64,000 nucleotides of DNA from Microcella sp. (GTDB lineage: Bacteria; Actinomycetota; Actinomycetes; Actinomycetales; Microbacteriaceae): assembly GCF_019739195.1 (NCBI RefSeq), contig NZ_JAHHDS010000003.1, positions 2,046,001-2,110,000 on the forward strand, read 5' to 3'. This document shows, in pieces, positions 47,922 to 56,963 of this stretch. The notes below the pieces were generated by a model, which searched no databases, had not been told where the DNA came from, and saw only the letters and a program-made list of their open reading frames with translations. The first letter of the stretch is position 1. Each line of letters opens with the position of its first letter. The position numbers and the translations under genes were made by a program.

Positions 47922-48845
47922 TTAGGCCGAGGCTGCGATGGTCGCGACGCCGATGAAGACCGCGATGACGCCGACCACCTGCACGCGCAGCAGCCGCTCA
48001 CCGAGCACGCGCCAGCCGAGCAACGCGGTCACGACCGGATACAGCGAGGCGAGCACCCCGACAACGCTGAGGGCGCCAGCCTGGCTCGCGAGGGCGAAGC
48101 AGACGTTGGCGAGGTAGCCGAGCAGCCCGATCGCGGCGATGCCCACGAGGTCTCGGCCGCGAACGGGGTGGGGCAGCAGCGCGGGGCTCGCCACCTGGCC
48201 GGTGTGAAGTCGCGCCGCCGCCGATCGCAGGCGCACGTGCACCCAGATCGACAACGCCACGATGTAGAGCGCGAGCACGACCGCGGTGTTGACGATGAGG
48301 GTCGTCGTGATGCTCGTCGCGCTGCCGAGTGCGACTGAGACGTTCGCGAGGCCGAAGCCCGCGGCGGCAACAAAGGCCAGCACGATCGACTGCACGCGAT
48401 GGCGGTGCACCTGCTCGCCTCCGACCCGCGAGCGCACTTCCGGCCCGCTCGCGAGCACGGTGCCGATGATGGCGACGCCGAGCCCGAGGGCCAGGATGCC
48501 CGTGACCGGGTCACCCGACGCGACCCCCACCATGACCGGCACGATGACGGCGAGCGAGGTGATGGGAGCGACAACGCCCATCGTGCCGATCGCTAGAGCG
48601 CGGAAGAGAGCCGAGACCCCCACGGCCGTTCCGAGCCCACCGATGACTCCCCACTGCACGGCGTTGGCGTCGTCGAGCGCCAGCGGTTCGACGAGCAACC
48701 TCGTGGTCACGGCGAGAGCGGCGACCAGCTGCGAGCCGAGCAACACGATGATGAGCGGAAGCCGTCGCGACAGTACTCCGCCCAGAAAGTCGGTGATGCC
48801 GAGAAGGCCGCTCGCGACGAGCGCGAGCCAGGTGAGCCCGGGCAT
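47922..48845 (-). CDS. EamA/DMT-family transporter
   Basis: 307 aa with ten predicted helices in two similar halves (EamA repeat), e.g. FRALAIGTMGVVAPITSLAV in the first and FALASQAGALSVVGVLASLYPVVTALL-like in the second, with GERL following. Members export amino acids or metabolites; the substrate is unknown. The ATG overlaps the EcfA1 stop by one base, so it is the last gene of the ECF operon, an unusual companion. Confidence 0.83.
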   Translation of the reverse strand: MPGLTWLALVASGLLGITDFLGGVLSRRLPLIIVLLGSQLVAALAVTTRLLVEPLALDDANAVQWGVIGGLGTAVGVSALFRALAIGTMGVVAPITSLAVIVPVMVGVASGDPVTGILALGLGVAIIGTVLASGPEVRSRVGGEQVHRHRVQSIVLAFVAAAGFGLANVSVALGSATSITTTLIVNTAVVLALYIVALSIWVHVRLRSAAARLHTGQVASPALLPHPVRGRDLVGIAAIGLLGYLANVCFALASQAGALSVVGVLASLYPVVTALLGWRVLGERLLRVQVVGVIAVFIGVATIAASA

Positions 48846-49663
48846 CAGCCGCGCCGCCGACGTTCGTAGGCGTCAACGAAGCTGCTCGGGTCGACGGTCG
48901 TCTCGCTCCAGCCCAATGTCCGGGCGAGTCTGGCGAGCTGCGGAGGCTCGACTGCCGCAGCCTCGAGCGCGGGCTGGTCGGCGAAGACCTGCGCTGCGGG
49001 GCCGTCGGCCCGCACGGTTCCGCGGGCCATGACGACGACGCGCTCGAAGTTCTCGACGCAGAAATCCATGTCATGGGTGATCGCGACGACCGTGGTTCCG
49101 CGAGCCGTCAGGTCGTCGATGATGCCCGCGATGAGCCGAACTCCGCCTTCGTCTTGCCCGGTCGTCGGCTCGTCGAGCACGACGATGGGCGTGCGCATCG
49201 CGAGCACGGCGGCGATCGCCACGCGCTTGCGCTCGCTCAGCGAGAGGTGGTGCGGGTGCACGTGGGCCTCGTGCGCGAGACCGACCGCCTCGAGAGCCGA
49301 CATCACGCTCTGAGTGACCTCTTCGGGTTCGAAGCCGAGGTTCTTCGGCCCGAATGACACGTCGCCCTCGACGGTGCGCGCAAAGATCTGCTCATCGGGG
49401 TTCTGAAAGACGTAGCCCACGCGATGCGAGAGCTCGGCGATCGACTTGTCGCTCGTGATCCAGTCGCCGATGTGCACCGAGCCCTCGGTCGGGCGCACCA
49501 TGCCGTTGAGGTGTCGCACGAGAGTGGTCTTGCCTGCGCCGTTCTGGCCGACGATCGCCACGCGCTCACCCGGTGCGATCGTCAGGTCGACGCCAGCCAC
49601 GGCTTCGACGCCACTCTCATAGGTGTGGCGCAGTGCGTCAACGCGAATGGTCAGATCGTTCAT
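48845..49663 (-). CDS. ecfA1: ECF transporter ATPase A1
   Basis: 272 aa. Walker A VGQNGAGKTT, Q-loop in RVGYVFQNPDEQIF (the FQNP-x-DQ motif typical of ECF ATPases), signature-like LSLSERKRVAIAAVLA and Walker B IVVLDEPTTGQDEGG. With EcfA2 and EcfT it forms the energising module of a vitamin-type importer. ATG lies 4 bases after the EcfA2 stop. Confidence 0.9.
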   Translation of the reverse strand: MNDLTIRVDALRHTYESGVEAVAGVDLTIAPGERVAIVGQNGAGKTTLVRHLNGMVRPTEGSVHIGDWITSDKSIAELSHRVGYVFQNPDEQIFARTVEGDVSFGPKNLGFEPEEVTQSVMSALEAVGLAHEAHVHPHHLSLSERKRVAIAAVLAMRTPIVVLDEPTTGQDEGGVRLIAGIIDDLTARGTTVVAITHDMDFCVENFERVVVMARGTVRADGPAAQVFADQPALEAAAVEPPQLARLARTLGWSETTVDPSSFVDAYERRRRG

Positions 49664-49667
49664 CGAG

Positions 49668-50510
49668 TCACCCCTTCCCGGCGAAGTACGCCGCGCCGTC
49701 GTTCACGCCCACGGGCAGCGGCTCGGTCACCGGCAGCAGTCCGCGCGTGCGCGCCTCGCGCGCGGCCTGTGTGATGCGCGTCTGGCCGACCCCCCAGGTG
49801 CTCAACCGGTCGTCGGCGAAGACCGTCCCGGGTGTGCCGGTTGACACGATGCGCCCGCCGGCGAGCACGGCGATCGCGTCGCAGTGCTCGTGCAGCAGCT
49901 CGGTCTTGTGCTCGATGATCACGATGGTCGTGCCGCCCTCGCTCAAGCGCCCGAGCACGTCGTACACCAGCCGGGTTCCGGCAGGGTCGAGCTGAGAGGT
50001 CGGTTCGTCGAGCACGAGCACCGGAGGGGCCATGACCACCATCGACGCGATGGCGACGAGCTGCATCTGGCCGCCCGAGAGTGCGTAGGGCGAGCGGTCG
50101 AGCAGGGCGGTGAGTCCGAGGGTCGCGGCCACAGCATCCACTCGCTCGATCATCTGCGAGCGTTCGACCGAGCGGTTCTCGAGACCGAACGCGAGTTCTT
50201 CGCGCACCGTGAACCGTGCGCCTGAGATCTGGTTGAACGGGTTCTGCGTCACGAGGCCGACGACGTCGACCGCCTCTGTGAGAGTGCCCTCGCTCAGCAC
50301 GGAGCCGGCGACACTCGCGGTGCCGCGGTACGTGCCGCCCTCGGTCGAAGGGATGAAGCCGGCGATGATCTTGGCGAGCGTCGTCTTGCCGCTGCCCGAG
50401 GCTCCGACGATTCCCATGATCGTGCCGGCGGCCACCTCGAGATCGAGGTGCGCAAGAGTGAAGGCCGGAGCATCTTCATAGGCGAAGGCGACGTTGCGCA
50501 GCTCGATCAC
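49668..50510 (-). CDS. ecfA2: ECF transporter ATPase A2
   Basis: 280 aa. Walker A VGASGSGKTTLAK, Q-loop GLVTQNPFNQISG, signature ALSGGQMQLVAIASMV and Walker B VLVLDEPTSQLDPAG. Partner of EcfA1 in a heterodimer. GTG overlaps the EcfT stop (GTGA); the longer frame reaching 52166 passes through other genes and is rejected. Confidence 0.9.
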   Translation of the reverse strand: MIELRNVAFAYEDAPAFTLAHLDLEVAAGTIMGIVGASGSGKTTLAKIIAGFIPSTEGGTYRGTASVAGSVLSEGTLTEAVDVVGLVTQNPFNQISGARFTVREELAFGLENRSVERSQMIERVDAVAATLGLTALLDRSPYALSGGQMQLVAIASMVVMAPPVLVLDEPTSQLDPAGTRLVYDVLGRLSEGGTTIVIIEHKTELLHEHCDAIAVLAGGRIVSTGTPGTVFADDRLSTWGVGQTRITQAAREARTRGLLPVTEPLPVGVNDGAAYFAGKG

Positions 50511-51283
50511 GCGATCACCCCCACGACCACCAGCACGATGATGGCGGCGGCCGCGGCGGCCAGCAGCCAGCGCCCGATGCGCTCGCTCAGCGGGTCGGCG
50601 ACCACGGTGAGGCTCGTCGGGCGCGGTGTGGCGCCGAAGGCCCGCGCCTCCATCGCCGTCGACCGTTCGTCGACATCGGTGATCATGCCGAGCACGAGCG
50701 GCGCGATGAGCGGCAGCAGCGCTCGTGCCCTGCGCAGCGGACCGCCCGCGATCTCGAGGCCCCTGGCCTGCTGCGCGAGAAGGATGCTGCGCGCGCGTTC
50801 TTGGAAGGCCGGAATGATCTGCAGGCTCGCGCTGATGACGTACGCGATTTTCGAGCTCATGCCCGCCTGCGTGAGAGCGGTCATGAGCCGAGCCGGGTGC
50901 GTCGTCAGCACGAAGACGAGCGAGCCGAGCACGAGCGCGCTCAAGCGCGAGCCGATGGTGAGCGAGAACACGATGCCTTCGACCGTGAGGCGCGCCGGGC
51001 CCCACTGCCAGAGCACGGTCGTGCCGTCGGGGAAGAAGAAGCCCTGCACGATGAACAGCACCACGAGCAGGGGCAGCAGCAAGATCAGGAAGAGCCGAAG
51101 GAGCCTGCCGCCGACTCGAGCGAGCACGGCGGCAGGCACCACGACGAGCACCACGATGCCGAGCGGAATCCACCACTGAGGCACCGCGAACACGATGGCG
51201 ATGATGGCGAGCAGCGCCACCAGCTTCGTCACCGGATTCAGTCGGTGCACCGCGGAGGCGCGCTCGAGATAGAGGGTCGTCAT
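50507..51283 (-). CDS. ecfT: ECF transporter transmembrane subunit T
   Basis: 258 aa, about five to six helices. The two coupling Ala-Arg-x motifs expected in EcfT appear as LLAQQARGLEIAGG and STAMEARAFGATP. It connects the ATPases to the substrate-binding S component encoded directly upstream (18-base gap). Confidence 0.9.
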   Translation of the reverse strand: MTTLYLERASAVHRLNPVTKLVALLAIIAIVFAVPQWWIPLGIVVLVVVPAAVLARVGGRLLRLFLILLLPLLVVLFIVQGFFFPDGTTVLWQWGPARLTVEGIVFSLTIGSRLSALVLGSLVFVLTTHPARLMTALTQAGMSSKIAYVISASLQIIPAFQERARSILLAQQARGLEIAGGPLRRARALLPLIAPLVLGMITDVDERSTAMEARAFGATPRPTSLTVVADPLSERIGRWLLAAAAAAIIVLVVVGVIA

Positions 51284-51301
51284 GGTTCGATTCCTTCGCG
51301 C

Positions 51302-52150
51302 CTAGGCCTTCGGCGCCTCGGGCCCGGCCGGAGCGGCCGGCTCGGCCGGAGCCACCGGTGCCACTTTGCCGAACACGTTGTACTGGCGCACGAACGGGAA
51401 CCGGCCGCGCAATCGACTCGGTAGGGCGAACAAGATGATCACCACGATCGTGAAGGTGATTGTCTTGTCGAGCGGATCGCTCAGCAAACCCTGCAGCGTC
51501 GTCGAGGCGAGCAGCGAGTTGCCCCAGGCCTGGAACGCCGCGACGATCGCACCGGTGCCCGCTCCCGTGGCGCCGCCGAAGATGAAGGCGGCGATCGGGG
51601 CCGAGACGAGGGCGGCGACGATACCGGTGACGAAGCCGGCCACGGGCGCCAGGTAGAAGCGCCGGAACATGCCCCACCGTGCGGCGTAGCCCGCCAGCAC
51701 ACCGATGACCACCGCGGTCACGGCGAACGGCAGGGCGATCGGGCCGATCGTGAGGCCCCAGATCACGTTCGTCAGTGCGCCCGTTACGGCACCTGCTGCC
51801 GGACCCGCCAGAACACCGACCAGCACGGTGCCGATCGAGTCGAGGTAGAGCGGCAGGCCGAGCACCGCGGTCAGCTGACCGACCGCGATGTTGAGCACGA
51901 TCGCGATCGGGATCAGGCTGAGCGTGGCCGTCGGCAAGCGATGGATCGCGCCGGCCGAGATGAGCGCCGCACCGATGAGGTAGCCGGCGAGGGCGATGAG
52001 CGCCGAGGTGCCGAGCCCGCCTTCGGCGAGCTCTTCGGGCTGGGCGAGGATCAGATACAGGTACGTCGCCACAATGACGGCGGCGCCGAGGGCGACGAAG
52101 ATGCGATTTCGGGTTCGATTCGTCTCGCCCGACGGGGTGGATCCACTCAT
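51302..52150 (-). CDS. ECF transporter substrate-binding S component
   Basis: 282 aa with about six helices and an Ala/Pro-rich C-terminal tail (VAPVAPAEPAAPAGPEAPKA). The segment LPLYLDSIGTVLVGVLAGP and GALTNVIWG are typical of an S-component group annotated only as ECF substrate-specific. The adjoining nucleoside hydrolase suggests a nucleoside or nucleobase-like substrate, which is inference. ATG 52150 follows GGAGG; the frame extends upstream to 52507 through the hydrolase gene, rejected. Confidence 0.84.
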   Translation of the reverse strand: MSGSTPSGETNRTRNRIFVALGAAVIVATYLYLILAQPEELAEGGLGTSALIALAGYLIGAALISAGAIHRLPTATLSLIPIAIVLNIAVGQLTAVLGLPLYLDSIGTVLVGVLAGPAAGAVTGALTNVIWGLTIGPIALPFAVTAVVIGVLAGYAARWGMFRRFYLAPVAGFVTGIVAALVSAPIAAFIFGGATGAGTGAIVAAFQAWGNSLLASTTLQGLLSDPLDKTITFTIVVIILFALPSRLRGRFPFVRQYNVFGKVAPVAPAEPAAPAGPEAPKA

Positions 52151-52217
52151 GAATGCCTCCTTGCACTCGTTTGTGTGTGCGGCAGGTGCCGCTGGGGTGA
52201 CCGACAGGTCGCGCGGG

Positions 52218-53282
52218 TCAGCGCGCTGCACCTCCCGGGGCCTCTCCGACGCGCGACGCCAGCGCGGCGACGCGGTCGATGAGGTGGTCGAAGAACGCTG
52301 CGGGATCGGTGTCGACGACGATCGCGGCGTTGGGCTCGCGGCCCCAGAGACCTGCGTAGTCGGCGATCGTCTGGCCGCGGCTGAGCGTGCCGCCGAGCTC
52401 GACATCGACGGTCGCCGGCCGAAGCGTGACGATCTCGGGGTGCAGTGCCACGGCGGCGGCGAACGGGTCGTGCATGTGCGCGAGCCACCCCTGATCATGC
52501 GTGACATGAAACTCGAAGTAGAAGCGCACGGCGTCGGTGAGGTGCCGCAGCACGGGGTTCTGTGCCTGCGATCGCGAACCGAAGGGGCTGTCGGGCGTCA
52601 GCGCGGCATCCTCGTCGCCGATCGCGGCGGCGATGCGCTGCAGATGCTCGGGCTTCATCTCGATGCGCTCGGTCACGTCAAGCGCGCAGACGATCGGAGC
52701 GCGCTCGGGCGGCAGGCCGCTGAACGCATCGAAAACGATCTTGGCGCTCTCGGGGTCGACGGCAATGTTCCACTCACTGACGGGTGTCGTGTTGCCCGAG
52801 TGGTGGAAGCTGCCGCCCATGATGACGAGGCGCTTGAGCAGCCGCGGCAACTCGGGGTCGATGCGCAGGGCGAGCGCGAGGTTCGTCAGGGGGCCCGTGA
52901 CGAGTCCGATGACCTCGCCGGGCGCGCTGCGCACCGCGTCGATCCACACCTGAGTGGCGTGACGGTCGCTGATGGCGGTGCGGGGCGCGGGCAGTTCGGC
53001 GTAGCCGATTCCCTGGAGGCCGTGGGTCTCTTCGGTCGTCATGAGGGGGGCGAGCACCGGAACCTCGCTGCCGAGGGCCACCTCGATGCCCTCGACCCCG
53101 CACAGTTCGAGCCATGCGAGGTTGTTGATCGCCACCTGGCGGGCCGGAACGTTGCCGGCCGTGCACGTGATGCCGAGAATCTTCGCCTCGGGCGACGCGA
53201 GCAGGTAGAGCAGCGCCAGGGAATCGTCGATGCCGGTATCGACATCAAGGATGAGGGGAATGGTGCGTGTGTCGTCTGACAT
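52218..53282 (-). CDS. Nucleoside hydrolase (IU-NH family), second copy
   Basis: 354 aa, longer than the copy at 29.4 kb. Calcium motif ILDVDTGIDDSLALLY, GITCTAGNVPARQVAINNL, RLVIMGGSFHHSGN and HDPFAAAVAL. It lies upstream of the four ECF genes in the same direction, so cleavage of a nucleoside probably goes with its uptake. ATG 53282 with GAGAAGG upstream; an ATG 11 codons earlier has no ribosome site. Confidence 0.9.
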   Translation of the reverse strand: MSDDTRTIPLILDVDTGIDDSLALLYLLASPEAKILGITCTAGNVPARQVAINNLAWLELCGVEGIEVALGSEVPVLAPLMTTEETHGLQGIGYAELPAPRTAISDRHATQVWIDAVRSAPGEVIGLVTGPLTNLALALRIDPELPRLLKRLVIMGGSFHHSGNTTPVSEWNIAVDPESAKIVFDAFSGLPPERAPIVCALDVTERIEMKPEHLQRIAAAIGDEDAALTPDSPFGSRSQAQNPVLRHLTDAVRFYFEFHVTHDQGWLAHMHDPFAAAVALHPEIVTLRPATVDVELGGTLSRGQTIADYAGLWGREPNAAIVVDTDPAAFFDHLIDRVAALASRVGEAPGGAAR

Positions 53283-53447
53283 GGAGCCTTCTCTCACAGT
53301 GCTCCGCCGCGTCAAGGCGAAGGAGCAGGGACCGGGTGGTCAGGAGGGCGGGGTCGACCGTGTCGCAGGGCGGGGGCCGACCTATCCAGTCAAGACACGT
53401 GCTCCGTTTCATCAGATCAGAGAGTCGGGCTGAGCCCGGTGCGGGCA

Positions 53448-53477
53448 ACCATAGCGCCGCGCTGGCACGCGTGTAAA
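53448..53477 (-). promoter_or_regulatory. Promoter of the nucleoside hydrolase-ECF operon
   Basis: On the minus strand TTTACA (53472-53477) and TATGGT (53448-53453) are separated by 18 bases. RNA starting near 53441 would have a leader of about 160 bases, in which I recognise no known riboswitch. The rest of 53283-53581 up to the birA box shows no gene. Confidence 0.58.
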
Positions 53478-53569
53478 GAGCCGGGCGCGCGTGTCTGGCA
53501 GCGGGCGCGCCGGTTTACATTCGAGGTGGTCGATCTCGCTCGGTGAGCGAGTCGCGTGCCGCTCGCTTC

Positions 53570-53575
53570 TAGGCT
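53570..53575 (+). promoter_or_regulatory. Leaderless -10 box of birA (TAGGCT)
   Basis: TAGGCT ends exactly six bases before ATG 53582. Confidence 0.65.
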
Positions 53576-53581
53576 GAGGGG

Positions 53582-54412
53582 ATGCTGCTGCCGTTGAGCC
53601 GCGCGATCGCGCCCGACCTCGACTGGCGCGAGCGCTGCGCGTCGACCAACACCGAGCTCGTCGCGCGCGCGGGCTCGAGCCGTGACCTCGCCGTCATCGC
53701 GACCGACACTCAGACCGCTGGCCGCGGGCGGCTCGACAGGGTGTGGTCGGCGCCGAGTGGCACCGCGCTCGCCGTGTCGGTGCTCGTGCGGCACGACGCC
53801 GGCCTCGCATCCGCTGGCGACGGTGTTTTCGCGACCCACCACTCTGACGCAATGGGCGAGCGCACCGCCCCCGACCCGCGACGGCTTGGCTGGTTGCCGC
53901 TCATCGCGGGCGTCGCCATGACCCGCGCCGTGCAGACGCTGGGGGTCGGCCGCGCCGGGCTGAAGTGGCCGAACGACGTGCTCGTCCACGACCGCAAGCT
54001 CAGCGGCATCCTCACCGAGCTCACGAGCATCGGCGTCGTGATCGGCGCGGGGCTCAATCTCTCGATGACCCAGCCTGACCTGCCCGTGCCGACCGCGACA
54101 TCCCTCGTCATCGAAGGGGTGGAGGCAGACGACGCGCTGACCGACCGTGCTCTTGCCGCATACCTCGGCGAGCTGCTGCCGCTCGTCGCTCAGTGGCGAG
54201 CGGCCGACCTCGAGCTGCTGCCGTCGATCGTCGTGCCGCACCTGCAGACTCTCGGTCGCGCTGTACGGGTCGAGCGCCCCGGTCTGCCGGTGACGCTCGG
54301 CACCGCGATGCGGCTCGATGACGACGGACGCCTCATCGTGCAACCGTCGGCCCAGGGTTCGGCGCTCATCGCCGTGGCGGCCGGAGACGTGACGCATCTG
54401 CGGTATGAATAG
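53582..54412 (+). CDS. birA: Biotin-[acetyl-CoA carboxylase] ligase
   Basis: 276 aa. Attaches biotin to the carrier Lys of the acyl-CoA carboxylase. AGRGRLDRVWSAPSGTAL is the adenylate loop, LKWPNDVLVHDRKLSGILTE the catalytic block. No N-terminal DNA-binding domain, so it is not expected to be a repressor. About 25 extra residues (around 75-100, GDGVFATHHSDAMGERTAPD) interrupt the usual spacing. Leaderless; followed after three bases by the PH-domain gene. Confidence 0.93.
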   Translation: MLLPLSRAIAPDLDWRERCASTNTELVARAGSSRDLAVIATDTQTAGRGRLDRVWSAPSGTALAVSVLVRHDAGLASAGDGVFATHHSDAMGERTAPDPRRLGWLPLIAGVAMTRAVQTLGVGRAGLKWPNDVLVHDRKLSGILTELTSIGVVIGAGLNLSMTQPDLPVPTATSLVIEGVEADDALTDRALAAYLGELLPLVAQWRAADLELLPSIVVPHLQTLGRAVRVERPGLPVTLGTAMRLDDDGRLIVQPSAQGSALIAVAAGDVTHLRYE

Positions 54413-54415
54413 GGC

Positions 54416-54952
54416 ATGACGGGGGAGAGCCGCCAGCCCGAGCGGGCCGTGTCGCGGTTGCGCCCGCACGCGCGAGCCCTCGTGCTGCCCTCGATCGTGC
54501 TGGTTGCGGTCGCCGGTGCGGCGTCGTACGGCGCGTTCGCGCTCGATGAGCTGTGGCTGCAACTGGCCGCGCTATTCGTCGGGCTCGTCGTCATCGGGCT
54601 GCTCTGGCTGCTGCCGTTGCTGAGCTGGCTCAGCACGCAGTACTTGATTACGACGCGTCGCATCGTGCTGCGGCGCGGGCTCTTCGTGCGCACCCGGCAA
54701 GAAGTGTTGCTGAGTCGCGGGCACGACGTCACGGTGCGCCGAGCAGGTCTGCAGTCGGCGTTCCGGTCGGGTGATGTGCTGATCAACACGGGGCTCGACC
54801 GCCCGGTCGTGCTGCGTGATGTGCCGCGCGCCGACCTCGTAGCCGAAGCGCTCACCGATCTGCTCGAGGCCAGCACGACGTCGATCGCCACGGTGCGGCG
54901 TCCGCTCGACGACGAGCCCGCGGCCGCGCGTCGGTCGCGTTCCGCGCGCTAG
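54416..54952 (+). CDS. Bacterial PH-domain membrane protein
   Basis: 178 aa. Two N-terminal helices (about 27-75) then a bacterial pleckstrin-homology domain: YLITTRRIVLRRGLFVRTRQE, with the later GDVLINTG. A basic C-terminal tail follows. An equivalent gene lies beside birA in mycobacteria. Role unknown, probably membrane-linked. Co-transcribed with birA. Confidence 0.85.
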   Translation: MTGESRQPERAVSRLRPHARALVLPSIVLVAVAGAASYGAFALDELWLQLAALFVGLVVIGLLWLLPLLSWLSTQYLITTRRIVLRRGLFVRTRQEVLLSRGHDVTVRRAGLQSAFRSGDVLINTGLDRPVVLRDVPRADLVAEALTDLLEASTTSIATVRRPLDDEPAAARRSRSAR

Positions 54953-55113
54953 GTCACCCGCTCGCGCACGGCTCGCGCACCGCTCGCTCGCCCGCATTCG
55001 CACCGCACGCCCAGGCCGCGCGCATCCACCCGCACTGGCACCCGGCACCGCACGTTCACTTGATCGTCGTCTTCTGCTCGCACGTCGCTCACTGCCCCCG
55101 CGAGCGCCGCTCG

Positions 55114-55119
55114 TACCGT
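55114..55119 (+). promoter_or_regulatory. Leaderless -10 box (TACCGT) of the dehydrogenase gene
   Basis: TACCGT ends six bases before ATG 55126. The rest of 54953-55113 shows nothing recognisable. Confidence 0.55.
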
Positions 55120-55125
55120 GAGGCC

Positions 55126-56496
55126 ATGCGAATCTCGGTGATCGGGTGCGGCTACTTGGGCGCGGTGCACGCCGCGGGAATGGCCGAGCTCGGCCACAAC
55201 GTCATCGGCATCGATGTCGACGCGCAGAAGATCGCGGCGCTCGCTCGCGCTGAGGCTCCGTTCTACGAGCCGGGCCTGCCCGAACTGCTGCGCGCGCACC
55301 GGTCGCGACTGCTGTTCACGACCGACGTCGCCGCGGCGCGGGATGCTCGCGTGCACTTCATCGCTGTCGGAACCCCGCAACGCCCTGACTCGCCGGCTGC
55401 CGACACGAGGTTCGTCGACGCGGCCGTCGACGCTCTGCTGCCGCACCTCGCACCCGGGCACCTCGTCGTCGGCAAGTCGACGGTGCCGGTGGGCACGGCG
55501 GAGCGTCTCGCCGCCCGCGTGCGCACCACGGGCGCCCGCCTGGCCTGGAACCCCGAGTTCTTGCGAGAGGGCCGCGCCGTCGACGACACGCTCCACCCCG
55601 ACCGACTGGTCTACGGTGTCGAGCCCGACGACGACACGAGTGTCGCTGTGCTCGATGCCGTCTACGCCGCGCCGCTTGCTGCGGGCACTCCGCGCATGGC
55701 GACCGACCTTGCGACCGCTCAGCTCGTGAAGACGGCGGCCAACGCCTTTCTCGCGACCAAGATCTCGTTCATCAACGCGATGGCCGAGGTCGCCGAGGCC
55801 TCGGGCGCTGACGTCACGCTGCTCGCCGACGCGATCGGCCTCGATGCCCGCATCGGTCGCGCCTTCCTCAACGCCGGGCTCGGGTTCGGCGGCGGATGCC
55901 TGCCGAAAGACATCCGCGCTTTCCGGGCCCGCGGTGATGAGCTCGGCGTCGGTGAGGCGCTCGCCTTTCTCGGCGAGGTCGACAGCATCAACCTTCGTCG
56001 TCGCACGCGCGTGGTCGACGTGCTCGAGCACGAGCTGGGGCCGCTCATCGGGCGCCGCATCGCCGTGCTCGGCCTCGCTTTCAAGCCCGACTCTGACGAT
56101 GTGCGCGACTCGCCGGCGCTCGCCGTCGTGCAACTGCTGCGCGAGCGCGGCGCGGTCGTCGTGGCCACCGACCCGGTCGCGATCGAGACGGCACGACTGC
56201 GCGACCCGCTGCCGATCTACGCCGCGACCGTCGAGCAAGTGCTCGAGGGCGCCGAGGCTGTCGTGCTCGCGACCGAGTGGGCCGAGTACCGAGGTCTCGA
56301 CCCGGTCGTCGCCGGTTCAGGCGTGGCGAATCGGCTCGTCGTCGATGCCCGCAACGCCCTCGACGTCGACCGCTGGCGTGATGCCGGCTGGGTCGTGCGC
56401 GGCCTCGGTCGGGCGCATGCGTCGCGCGTCGAAGACCCACGAGCGGTACAGCGCGAACCGGAACACGCTACCGAGCGCCAGCCCGATCACGTTTGA
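55126..56496 (+). CDS. ugd: UDP-glucose 6-dehydrogenase
   Basis: 456 aa. Oxidises UDP-glucose to UDP-glucuronate for surface polysaccharides. NAD loop ISVIGCGYLGAVHA, the catalytic Cys258 in GFGGGCLPKDIRAF, Lys in VKTAANAFLATKISFIN, and the C-terminal domain with GLAFKPDSDDVRDSPAL. The recognisable protein ends near residue 429 (VVRGLGR). The last 27 or so residues are Arg/Glu-rich and run antisense through the gtrA gene, with which it overlaps by 180 bases tail to tail. Confidence 0.9.
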   Translation: MRISVIGCGYLGAVHAAGMAELGHNVIGIDVDAQKIAALARAEAPFYEPGLPELLRAHRSRLLFTTDVAAARDARVHFIAVGTPQRPDSPAADTRFVDAAVDALLPHLAPGHLVVGKSTVPVGTAERLAARVRTTGARLAWNPEFLREGRAVDDTLHPDRLVYGVEPDDDTSVAVLDAVYAAPLAAGTPRMATDLATAQLVKTAANAFLATKISFINAMAEVAEASGADVTLLADAIGLDARIGRAFLNAGLGFGGGCLPKDIRAFRARGDELGVGEALAFLGEVDSINLRRRTRVVDVLEHELGPLIGRRIAVLGLAFKPDSDDVRDSPALAVVQLLRERGAVVVATDPVAIETARLRDPLPIYAATVEQVLEGAEAVVLATEWAEYRGLDPVVAGSGVANRLVVDARNALDVDRWRDAGWVVRGLGRAHASRVEDPRAVQREPEHATERQPDHV

Positions 56497-56841
56497 CGCG
56501 ATGTTGTCGGCGAGCAGGCTCGTGAAGCCGAACACGTAGCGCGAGATCGCCAGGCACGCGACGGCGATGAGCAGTCCGCCGATGCTGACGAGCGCGAACT
56601 CGACTACTTCGCGTCCGGCAGGGCGTCGGTGCTCGAGTCGAAAGGTCCAGTAGCGGCTGCCCACCCAGTTGACGATGATCGCGACCGAGGTCGAGATCGT
56701 CTTGGCGATGATCGGGCCCTCGGCGATGACCGCCGGGTCGAGCACGGTGAGCCGCAGCACGTTGAACAGGGCGATGTCGACGATGAGCCCGACCAGTCCG
56801 ACGGCTCCGAAGCGCGCGAGCTGGGTGACGAGTACGGGCAT
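56317..56841 (-). CDS. GtrA-family membrane protein
   Basis: 174 aa, four predicted helices (about 10-32, 42-60, 80-100, 113-132), the usual GtrA/DPMS-like flippase or anchor fold: RFGAVGLVGLIVDIALFNVL and VNWVGSRYWTFR. The recognisable domain ends at WVFDARR (about residue 140); the remaining 35 residues are non-conserved and lie antisense to ugd. GtrA proteins commonly help move lipid-linked sugars. ATG start with AGGTGAG close in front. Confidence 0.84.
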   Translation of the reverse strand: MPVLVTQLARFGAVGLVGLIVDIALFNVLRLTVLDPAVIAEGPIIAKTISTSVAIIVNWVGSRYWTFRLEHRRPAGREVVEFALVSIGGLLIAVACLAISRYVFGFTSLLADNIASNVIGLALGSVFRFALYRSWVFDARRMRPTEAAHDPAGITPAVDVEGVAGIDDEPIRHA

Positions 56842-56963
56842 CTCACCTGGGCAATCGGTCGATCGGCGTGCGGGCTGCGAGGTCGGTCACCCCTATGCGT
56901 GTCACTGGTGCCGCCCGTCTCGGCCAGAATGGGCTCAAGAGTTCGAAGTCTATAAGGAGTCGC

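Noticed and set aside
46170-48338. Very long plus-strand frame (over 700 codons) opposite accD and the EamA gene
   Set aside because: It is the antisense shadow of well-recognised genes; high GC keeps antisense frames open, and its residues are mostly Arg, Ala, Asp and Val without domains.
53283-53441. Riboswitch in the leader of the hydrolase-ECF operon
   Set aside because: I looked for TPP, purine, cobalamin and FMN signatures and found none; a new class cannot be judged from one sequence.
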